Assembly (NCBI GenBank): GCA_023264075.1
Contig: JALQTG010000300.1
Location: 1 to 5,139, forward strand
Length of the DNA stretch: 5,139 nt
DNA from: Crocinitomicaceae bacterium
GTDB lineage: Bacteria > Bacteroidota > Bacteroidia > Flavobacteriales_D > Crocinitomicaceae
Direction: 5' to 3'
The position numbers and the translations under genes are program-made. The notes under the pieces were generated by a model. That model saw only the letters and a program-made list of their open reading frames with translations. It was not told the DNA's origin and did not search any database. Positions within the stretch are counted from its first letter, which is position 1. Each line of letters opens with the position of its first letter. Shown piece after piece: positions 1 through 5,139 of this stretch.

Positions 1-1573
1 TTGCTTTTCTCTGGTTTTTGAATTCAAACATGCTGTAGAAAAATATAATCCCGTATCCTATTGTAAGCATAACGTGAAATGGAATAAAACTATATTCCCC
101 ACGAACAACGCGATACACAACCATACTCAAAAAGAGAACAAATAAAAAACCTTCGAGCAAGGATAAAACTGAAATGGTCTTTTTATCATATTTATTGGCT
201 ATTGGATGCCCAGTAGCATGAATATTGAACTTAGGGGTCCGTACAAAAGAGGATTTAATCCCGAAATAGCCTTCCACTGCGGCTACAGCATTGTGTAACG
301 ACAATCCTAGAGAAAAAACTAAAAATTGTAAAAACCGAAAAATAAATCGCACCAAGTCCAACACTACGCTTCCTTTTTTATCCTTGAACGACAACCAATA
401 GTAGAAAGCGAGTAATACTGTCGATAGCGTAAAAAAACCACCGAGCTGGATGGCATAATTCAGGTCAGCAAAACTATCTGCCACTTCTAACAATGTGATA
501 CTCAAAAGCGCCAAGGCAAGAACAATTATAAAAATAGAAGAATTGAATAAATGGATTAACCCATGAAACTTATTCGCAAAAGGAACTTTCTTCGCGCACA
601 GAATGCGTCGACTATTCTTCTTAAAACACTCTGCCCCACCTTTTATCCATCGATGTTGCTGACTCTTCAATGCGCTCATGGTAATCGGTAATTCTGCTGG
701 GGCTACCACGTCCTCCAAGTATATAAACTTCCAACCGCGCAGTTGTGCTCGATAACTTAAGTCCAAATCCTCCGTGAGTGTATCGTCTTGCCAACCTCCC
801 GCATCTTCAATACATGATTTACGCCACACTCCTCCTGTTCCATTAAAATTAACAAAGTGACCAGCCGAGTTTCTACCGCGCTGTTCGATCGCAAAATGGC
901 CATTTAAACCAAATGCTTGCAACTCTGTCAACAGTGAGAAATCCTTATTCAAGTGTCCCCAACGTGTTTGAACAACCCCAATGGCAGGATCCTTAAAATA
1001 GTGAACTGTACGTCGAAGGAAATCTTCTTCAGGTAGAAAATCAGCATCAAAAATTGCAATTAGTTCTCCCCTCACTTCGCTCGTGGCATCCTTCAATGCT
1101 CCCGCTTTATACCCAGTACGACTTGCTCGATGAAGATATTGAATATCGATATCCGAACGTTCTTTTAAACGCGCAACAACAGCTGCAATTAAGTCAACAG
1201 TTTCATCTGTAGAATCGTCGAGCACCTGAATTTGGAACCGATTATGCGGATAATCCATCTGAGCTACTTTCTCTATCACCCGCTCCGCGACGTAAAATTC
1301 ATTAAAAATGGGCAGTTGAATTGTTACAAAAGGCAAATCGGTATCTGCTATCTCCGCACTGTATGGATTCTCCTTCTGTTGGCTTTTGATATAGCGGATG
1401 GCCAAATACAACTGCACCAGGCTGTACATGAAAATTAGAGACAAACAACATCCGTAAACAATAAGGATTACAATCGCCAACTTGTGCGACCAATAGTGCT
1501 CCACACCAAATGCGTCCCCCCAATCAAACATCCAAGACACTGTATTCTGAGCTATGTCGTGGGTTCTCGTCAT
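1..1573 (-). CDS. Cellulose-synthase-like membrane glycosyltransferase, family GT2 (C-terminus beyond window)
   Basis: This is a processive-type GT2 that would transfer sugars from a nucleotide donor on the cytoplasmic face and probably feed a growing glycan into or through the inner membrane. The frame is open for 524 codons from ATG at 1573 to the left edge. An in-frame TAA at 1583-1585 fixes the start. Visible layout: a membrane helix near residues 32-58, then the catalytic domain with VLDDSTDE (DD at 119-120), FDAD (DxD, 176-178), FNGTGG (243-248), TED (267-269, catalytic base) and QQHRW (QxxRW, 305-309). About five more hydrophobic segments follow (about 340-365, 375-395, 405-430, 465-490, 497-516). 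These are the full signatures of the BcsA/CslA superfamily. No PilZ domain is seen, and there is no BcsB neighbour. The product is therefore unknown: a mannan, glucan or lipid-linked glycan are all possible. Most of the protein is present, and the stop probably lies a short way beyond the edge. It overlaps the upstream glycosyltransferase by 4 bp. Confidence 0.93.
   Translation of the reverse strand, partial: MTRTHDIAQNTVSWMFDWGDAFGVEHYWSHKLAIVILIVYGCCLSLIFMYSLVQLYLAIRYIKSQQKENPYSAEIADTDLPFVTIQLPIFNEFYVAERVIEKVAQMDYPHNRFQIQVLDDSTDETVDLIAAVVARLKERSDIDIQYLHRASRTGYKAGALKDATSEVRGELIAIFDADFLPEEDFLRRTVHYFKDPAIGVVQTRWGHLNKDFSLLTELQAFGLNGHFAIEQRGRNSAGHFVNFNGTGGVWRKSCIEDAGGWQDDTLTEDLDLSYRAQLRGWKFIYLEDVVAPAELPITMSALKSQQHRWIKGGAECFKKNSRRILCAKKVPFANKFHGLIHLFNSSIFIIVLALALLSITLLEVADSFADLNYAIQLGGFFTLSTVLLAFYYWLSFKDKKGSVVLDLVRFIFRFLQFLVFSLGLSLHNAVAAVEGYFGIKSSFVRTPKFNIHATGHPIANKYDKKTISVLSLLEGFLFVLFLSMVVYRVVRGEYSFIPFHVMLTIGYGIIFFYSMFEFKNQRKA
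1570..1573 (-). promoter_or_regulatory. ATGA stop/start overlap coupling the two glycosyltransferases
   Basis: The TGA that ends the polyprenyl-phosphate-type transferase (1570-1572) shares bases with the ATG of the membrane glycosyltransferase (1571-1573). A modest purine stretch, GGAAAA, stands directly before the ATG. This arrangement usually means translational coupling by terminating ribosomes, and it supports a joint role of the two enzymes. Confidence 0.8.
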
Positions 1574-2277
1574 TTTTCCAATTTATACTTGAATACCGCA
1601 CCAATAATCTTAATTCCTGCCATCACAGTTCCTTTAATTGTACCGCTTACTTTTGATTTTCCTATTCTATTCTTATAATTTACAGATACTTCAGTATAAG
1701 AGAAATGATGTTTGGCTGCTTTGATTTGCATTTCAATGGTCCACCCGTAAGTTTTATCGCTCATTTTCAAGGCTAATAACTTCTCCACTTTTATGGCGCG
1801 AAAAGGACCTAAATCGGTATACTTCACCCCATAAAAAAGCCACATCATAGTTGTCGCTAACCAATTCCCGAAGATTTGAGGGATGGTCATTGAACCTTTC
1901 TCTCTTTCTCCTAATGCACGTGAACCAATCACTAAATCAATGTTTTGTTCCAATATTGGCGCTAATACATCCGGGATTTGTTCTGGATAATCCGAATAGT
2001 CGCCATCTAAAAAAATGATAATATCCGTTCCTTTAGTTACCGCATGCTCAATTCCTAAAAGACAAGCCCAACCGTACCCTATGCGGTCTTCACGCAGGAC
2101 AGTCGCCCCTGCTTCTGTTGCTACTCGATCCGTGTCGTCGGTAGAGCCATTACTCACTACAATCACCTCATCCACCCATTGTTGAGGAATATCACGGATT
2201 ACCAAAGGAATTGATTTTTCCTCATTGAATGCAGGAATAATGACACGAACACGTAAATTTTCAGGTTTTACTTTCAT
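1570..2277 (-). CDS. GT2 glycosyltransferase, dolichol/polyprenyl-phosphate sugar synthase-like
   Basis: This 235-residue protein is a complete soluble GT-A glycosyltransferase. It resembles the DPM/DPG synthase group, whose members move a sugar from a nucleotide donor to a polyprenyl phosphate on the cytoplasmic side of the membrane. The N-terminus has VIIPAFNEE (12-20), the usual opening of the family. SNGSTDDT (42-49) stands at the nucleotide-binding loop, FLDGDYSD (89-96) carries the metal-binding DxD (91-93), and GSRALGEREKGSM and TDLGPFRAI (154-162) form the acceptor side. YKNRIGKSKVSGT (201-213) is a conserved C-terminal basic motif. There is no C-terminal pair of membrane helices of the ArnC/GtrB kind, only a moderately hydrophobic tail (about 217-229). 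ATG at 2277 is the first start after an in-frame TGA at 2305-2307. No clear Shine-Dalgarno is seen. The gene starts 19 bp after the Fe-S protein and ends inside the ATGA overlap with the next glycosyltransferase, so the two GTs are probably made together. The exact sugar and acceptor cannot be read from the sequence. Confidence 0.92.
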   Translation of the reverse strand: MKVKPENLRVRVIIPAFNEEKSIPLVIRDIPQQWVDEVIVVSNGSTDDTDRVATEAGATVLREDRIGYGWACLLGIEHAVTKGTDIIIFLDGDYSDYPEQIPDVLAPILEQNIDLVIGSRALGEREKGSMTIPQIFGNWLATTMMWLFYGVKYTDLGPFRAIKVEKLLALKMSDKTYGWTIEMQIKAAKHHFSYTEVSVNYKNRIGKSKVSGTIKGTVMAGIKIIGAVFKYKLEK

Positions 2278-2296
2278 AACAGCGCCACTAAGATAA

Positions 2297-3889
2297 TTAC
2301 AGATTCAACGTGGGTACGTTATCTTTTCCAATTATGATTGGATTATCGTTTATTCTGCCGTTTTCAGGACCATTTTCTAATTTGAGAACACCTCTTGGGC
2401 ATACAGAAGAACAAACACCACAGCCCACACAAGAGGCACGTACAATATTCTGTCCTTTTTGAGCGTAAGCACGAACGTCAATTCCTTGCTCACAATAGGT
2501 GGAGCAATTACCACACGAGATACATTGTCCTCCGTTTGTCGTAATTCTAAACCGCGACTTAAAGCGCTGTACAATTCCCATATATGCTGCAAGCGGACAA
2601 CCAAAACGACACCATACGCGATTTCCCATGATTGGATAAAAACCAGTACCTATAACTCCGGCGAAAATAGAACCAATTAAAAAAGAATACCAGGTACGCA
2701 CATCAAAAGCGGAGATCCCTAAAAGGATTTCTTTTTCTCCCATATCGGGATGATTCAATTCGTTGTAGGTATGATAGCCCGTGAAAACAGTCATTACAAC
2801 TGCAAAAACAAGCACCAAATGAATCATCCAGCGCTCGATTTTCCATGCCTTGATTTTCTTGTCGGATAATTGTCTGTAGGGGTCACCTAAGGTTTCTGCT
2901 AGTCCACCGCACCCGCAGACCCATGAACAATACCAGCGTTTTCCATAAAAATAAGTAAACAGAGGAACGATGATTAACGACAGCCCGATTCCCCAAACAA
3001 AGGCGAATTTTCCAAAGTTCCCACTTTCGAGGAGACTATTTACATTCCAATCAAATAAGAAATCATAATCCAAGGGCCAAGCATTCTTTAAATCGACTCC
3101 TGGCAAACCGAAGACCGGTAGAATTTCAACGAGCAAAAAAGCAAACACGACTTGGAAAAAAACAACGCTAAATGTGCGTACTATTTGGTACTTACTGTGG
3201 CGGTATTTGATCAACATTTTCACCCCCATTACGACCATTACGGTACAGTACAAAAAACCGTACAAGAACCATTGAGATGCTTTCTCTCCTTCAATGAACC
3301 AGCCCTTAATAGGATCAAGAAGACTAATTTGATTGACCATCATGTAAGGATAGAAATACAGAATGATGTAAAAAGCTACTAAATAAACGAAGGTTACGAT
3401 TCCTATCCAACCGCGATTCGTCGCTGTATTAAAATAAACGCCATTGTTTTTAATTCCTGCAGGACCGAGTAAAACAAGATCGGGAAGAATATACATTAAT
3501 GCTCCAATGATTCCCAATCCAAAAGTGAGCAAAAAATAAATCCATGTGGACTTTGTAACTCTGCTTTCATTCGTTGCTTGCGCAATTTTCATCGCAAAAG
3601 CGGAAGGTTGTGTCCACATCACTTTATCCCATGCTTGATTGGCTTTTAGTTCTTCGTTTTTCGCTTCATAAATCGCGATAATTTCTTGTGAAAGTCCTGC
3701 AGATGTTGTGAATTCCTTTCCGCAAATTGTTGTTACAAGTTCTTCCCCAATATTTTCAAATTCTTGCGGCGTGAGCAACGTTTCAATGTGGGATTGAGAC
3801 ACATTATACTTCCCGAAAAATGGTAAAGACGTAAAAAACATCAATCCCAACAAGAATACAATTAAGCCGGTTTGTTTAATCTTCTTCAT
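2297..3889 (-). CDS. Polytopic membrane 4Fe-4S electron-transfer protein (NapH/CcoG-like)
   Basis: This 530-residue inner-membrane protein probably carries electrons between a cytoplasmic donor and a membrane or periplasmic acceptor. About eight hydrophobic segments are visible (about 9-27, 115-137, 161-182, 206-226, 237-259, 295-314, 353-373, 399-420). A cysteine motif YCSWVCGCGG (C321, C325, C327) follows helix six, and WCRFGCP (C427, C431) follows helix eight. Both recall the paired membrane-border motifs of NapH, NosR and CcoG. The C-terminus has two ferredoxin clusters: CISCGNCSTYC (456-466) and CVGCGVCSSVCP (487-498). An N-in topology puts every Cys motif in the cytoplasm and leaves residues 28-114 outside, as a mostly polar domain with one cysteine (C56). 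ATG at 3889 is fixed by an in-frame TGA at 3914-3916, and no strong Shine-Dalgarno is present. The upstream gene is a FAD oxidoreductase, a plausible electron donor. A standard NapH or CcoG assignment is unlikely: the N-terminal domain is extra, the motif reads CGCGG rather than CP, and no nap, nos or cco partners are in view. Confidence 0.9.
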   Translation of the reverse strand: MKKIKQTGLIVFLLGLMFFTSLPFFGKYNVSQSHIETLLTPQEFENIGEELVTTICGKEFTTSAGLSQEIIAIYEAKNEELKANQAWDKVMWTQPSAFAMKIAQATNESRVTKSTWIYFLLTFGLGIIGALMYILPDLVLLGPAGIKNNGVYFNTATNRGWIGIVTFVYLVAFYIILYFYPYMMVNQISLLDPIKGWFIEGEKASQWFLYGFLYCTVMVVMGVKMLIKYRHSKYQIVRTFSVVFFQVVFAFLLVEILPVFGLPGVDLKNAWPLDYDFLFDWNVNSLLESGNFGKFAFVWGIGLSLIIVPLFTYFYGKRWYCSWVCGCGGLAETLGDPYRQLSDKKIKAWKIERWMIHLVLVFAVVMTVFTGYHTYNELNHPDMGEKEILLGISAFDVRTWYSFLIGSIFAGVIGTGFYPIMGNRVWCRFGCPLAAYMGIVQRFKSRFRITTNGGQCISCGNCSTYCEQGIDVRAYAQKGQNIVRASCVGCGVCSSVCPRGVLKLENGPENGRINDNPIIIGKDNVPTLNL

Positions 3890-3903
3890 ACTAGGGTTTA
3901 AAA

Positions 3904-3931
3904 TGTTCGAGATTCAAGGCTCAGTGTTCGA
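3904..3931. repeat. Direct repeat pair TGTTCGA
   Basis: Two exact copies of TGTTCGA (TCGAACA on the coding strand) lie at 3904-3910 and 3925-3931, a spacing of 21 bp or about two helical turns. That spacing could suit a DNA-binding protein, but the copies also fit decay of a tandem intergenic repeat. They sit 15-42 bp upstream of the Fe-S protein start. Confidence 0.4.
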
Positions 3932-3932
3932 T

Positions 3933-3957
3933 GTTGCAGCACGGTTTTGTCTGCAAC
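3933..3957 (-). other. Perfect 7-bp inverted repeat (hairpin)
   Basis: GTTGCAG at 3933-3939 pairs perfectly with CTGCAAC at 3951-3957 around an 11-base loop. The next outer pair could be a T-G wobble and then pairing ends. No run of T follows on either strand, so it is not a classical intrinsic terminator. It could be a weak pause site, an mRNA-end stabiliser between the two redox genes, or simply the core of the interspersed element. Confidence 0.55.
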
Positions 3958-3963
3958 GACCAA

Positions 3964-3977
3964 CCTGGAGCCTGGAA
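3964..3977. repeat. Two adjacent heptamers CCTGGAG/CCTGGAA
   Basis: Two heptamers that differ only at the last base stand back to back at 3964-3970 and 3971-3977. On the coding strand they read TTCCAGG CTCCAGG. They are the remnant of a short tandem repeat and form one arm of the composite intergenic element. Confidence 0.5.
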
Positions 3978-3978
3978 C

Positions 3979-3986
3979 CAAATTTA
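3979..3986 (-). promoter_or_regulatory. Candidate Bacteroidota -7 promoter box for the Fe-S gene
   Basis: On the minus strand TAAATTTG matches the Bacteroidota -7 consensus TAnnTTTG exactly. The upstream element is poor: a TTTT stretch, not TTTG, lies 16 bp before it, inside the last codons of the oxidoreductase gene. If real, transcription would start near 3972 and place the whole repeat element and hairpin in the 5' leader of the Fe-S protein mRNA. The box is short and AT-rich, so chance is a serious alternative. Confidence 0.27.
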
Positions 3987-3995
3987 ACCTGTTCT

Positions 3996-5139
3996 TCATT
4001 TTAAAATTGTTCTCCACCATTTTTTTGATGCTAATTGAATATGCTTGTTAAATTGTTGGTTGTAAGCCGCAACAATTTCTTTTTCATAGGTGCTAAAAAA
4101 CTCAGGATCGAAATTGGCGATTCTTAAGTTAGACAACACTTCCTCGATAGTCGCTGATTGATTCAACCAATTATCAAACACCTCATGTCTTAAGCGAATG
4201 CCAAAATTGTTAATTCCTTTGAAGGTCAACGTGGCTTTATCGAATACGAAATGCAATAGAATTTCCTTCTTGGGGTGACGCCAAACAAACTCCTCTTCTC
4301 CTTCTTGGAGTTCATTCCAAACCCATCCGTAAGTTTGATATTCAACATCGAAAAACTTAGCAGAATTGAACCAGTGACTAGGAGAATAATCTGTAGGATT
4401 CCCACATATAGATTCAGCAACCGTTTCTCCCATCATTCTACCAGTGTACCAGACCTGTTCAATCGGCCTGCGCATTCCATTGGCCTTTTTGAACTGTGCA
4501 CAATCTCCAATTGCATAGACGCTCGGTATATTTGTCGATAAATCCGGATTCACCTTTATGCCACGATCGATTTCTAGCGTTGTTCCTCTTAAGAAATCAA
4601 CATTGGGTGTTACACCTACTGTTAATCCCACAAACTGACAAGGAATTGTTTCGCCTGATTTGGTTGTGATGCTTTTTACGCGACCGTTATCATCCCCTTG
4701 AATGGCGTCTAGCTCAGTTTCTTTCAATAACTCAAGTCCGTGATGTTTTGCCATGTGGCGTTCAATTAAATCGGCATCTATTTTCGGTAAAACCCCTCCC
4801 CAAAAACGATCTTCACGTACTAAAAATTTCACAGGAATATCCCGCGAAAGGAGCATTTCTGCCATTTCCACACCGATCAATCCTCCACCTACAATCACCG
4901 CTTGTGTGACTCCTTTCGAATTCGCTTCCATTGCCTCGAGGTCCTGTTTGGAGTAAAATCCTTGTACACCTTTTAAATCCTGACCCGGCCAACCAAATTT
5001 ATTAGGCTTAGAACCTACGGCTAGAATAAGGTCATCATAGTGCAAATCTCCTTGCTGTTCCAATTTCAATGTTTTAGCATCAAAATCAATGGTTGTTACA
5101 CAATCGTGAATGAGTTCGATACGATTTTTCTTCCAAAAA
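3996..5139 (-). CDS. FAD-dependent pyridine nucleotide oxidoreductase (N-terminus beyond window)
   Basis: This is a flavoprotein of the pyridine nucleotide-disulfide oxidoreductase fold (Pyr_redox_2), a likely cytoplasmic NAD(P)H dehydrogenase. The last 380 residues are present. The frame stays open to the right edge, so the TTG at 5067-5069 is an internal codon and not the start. The N-terminal FAD-binding GxGxxG is therefore outside the window. Numbering from the edge, LILAVGSKP (about 37-45) is the conserved strand after the first FAD part. VIVGGGLIGVEMAE (about 81-94) is the NAD(P)-binding Rossmann loop, and VYAIGDC (about 207-213) is the second FAD motif. The final 130 or so residues, from WFNSAKFFDVEYQTYG on, are not a classical dimerisation domain that I can name. 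No CxxC or CxxxxC redox disulfide is seen in the visible part, which argues against a glutathione or thioredoxin reductase and for an NirB-, rubredoxin-reductase- or Nox-like enzyme. It lies 106 bp upstream of the Fe-S membrane protein and may be its electron donor. The NADH or NADPH preference is unclear. Confidence 0.9.
   Translation of the reverse strand, partial: FWKKNRIELIHDCVTTIDFDAKTLKLEQQGDLHYDDLILAVGSKPNKFGWPGQDLKGVQGFYSKQDLEAMEANSKGVTQAVIVGGGLIGVEMAEMLLSRDIPVKFLVREDRFWGGVLPKIDADLIERHMAKHHGLELLKETELDAIQGDDNGRVKSITTKSGETIPCQFVGLTVGVTPNVDFLRGTTLEIDRGIKVNPDLSTNIPSVYAIGDCAQFKKANGMRRPIEQVWYTGRMMGETVAESICGNPTDYSPSHWFNSAKFFDVEYQTYGWVWNELQEGEEEFVWRHPKKEILLHFVFDKATLTFKGINNFGIRLRHEVFDNWLNQSATIEEVLSNLRIANFDPEFFSTYEKEIVAAYNQQFNKHIQLASKKWWRTILK

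Larger units (their letters stand above)
3901..3977. repeat. Composite intergenic repeat element (degenerate)
   Basis: The gap between the two redox genes has an ordered structure that does not look like random spacer. Read on the minus strand it has adjacent TCCAGG-type heptamers, then a perfect inverted repeat, then two TCGAACA copies flanking GAGCCTTGAATC. From memory, short gaps built of TTCCAGG- and TTGAA-type words recur in flavobacterial genomes, so this may be one copy of a dispersed family. That part cannot be proved from a single copy. No coding frame of note crosses it, and no transposase is near. Confidence 0.5.

Noticed and set aside
1484..1678. Plus-strand open frame of 64 codons across the junction of the two glycosyltransferases.
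   Set aside because: It lies antisense to strongly conserved coding sequence and has no recognisable domain. The same holds for the other short plus-strand frames at 1232-1438, 2459-2680, 3152-3382, 4275-4541 and 4753-4956.
2138..2155. Asn in place of the usual Asp at the nucleotide-binding loop of the smaller GT2 (SNGSTDD, not DDGS).
   Set aside because: From memory, Bacteroidota members of this DPM-like group often have N at this place, and the DxD motif is intact, so I do not read it as an inactive enzyme.
2490..2522. First ferredoxin motif CISCGNCSTYC is followed by Glu, where the classical motif has Pro.
   Set aside because: All four cysteines are in correct spacing. Loss of the proline is common in ferredoxin-like clusters and does not imply a lost cluster.
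3933..3957. The inverted repeat as a rho-independent terminator of the oxidoreductase gene.
   Set aside because: The stem is only 7 bp, the loop is 11 bases, and no U-tract follows on the coding strand.
5067..5069. TTG codon that could be taken as the start of the FAD oxidoreductase.
   Set aside because: The frame continues upstream without a stop to the edge, the upstream residues fit the family (a strand leading to the LILAVGSKP motif), and the N-terminal FAD-binding site would be missing if translation began here.

Overview
The window comes from an AT-rich bacterial genome, most likely a Bacteroidota member of the Flavobacteriia or a close relative. The evidence for that is the weak or absent Shine-Dalgarno sequences, a perfect TAnnTTTG-type promoter box in the only real intergenic gap, degenerate heptamer repeats in that gap, and protein families that look flavobacterial. 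The taxonomic call is an inference from these traits, not from a marker gene.

All coding capacity is on the minus strand, so transcription runs from high to low coordinates. Four genes fill almost everything. In order of transcription they are: (1) a FAD/NAD(P)H-dependent oxidoreductase missing its N-terminus off the right edge (3996-5139); (2) a 530-residue polytopic membrane protein with two C-terminal [4Fe-4S] ferredoxin-type clusters and two further membrane-border cysteine motifs (2297-3889); (3) a soluble GT2 glycosyltransferase of the dolichol/polyprenyl-phosphate sugar synthase type (1570-2277); and (4) a membrane-embedded, cellulose-synthase-like processive GT2 that runs off the left edge (1-1573). 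No convincing plus-strand gene, RNA gene, IS element or CRISPR array was seen.

The first two genes look like one redox module. NAD(P)H would reduce a cytoplasmic flavoprotein, which would pass electrons to the cytoplasmic Fe-S clusters of a membrane protein of the NapH/CcoG kind. The final acceptor is unknown. The last two genes look like a glycan module: one GT2 probably loads a sugar on a lipid carrier, and the other is a processive or lipid-linked polysaccharide synthase. The two glycosyltransferases overlap by 4 bp (ATGA), and only 19 bp separate the Fe-S gene from the first of them, so the last three genes are very probably co-transcribed.

The only gap of note is 3890-3995 (106 bp), between the two redox genes. 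It holds two adjacent heptamer repeats, a perfect 7-bp inverted repeat, a pair of 7-bp direct repeats 21 bp apart and a candidate promoter box. It looks like a degenerate interspersed intergenic element. No clearly new system is demonstrated. The points most worth following are the mixed redox/glycan gene cluster, the extracytoplasmic domain of the Fe-S protein, and the composite intergenic repeat.
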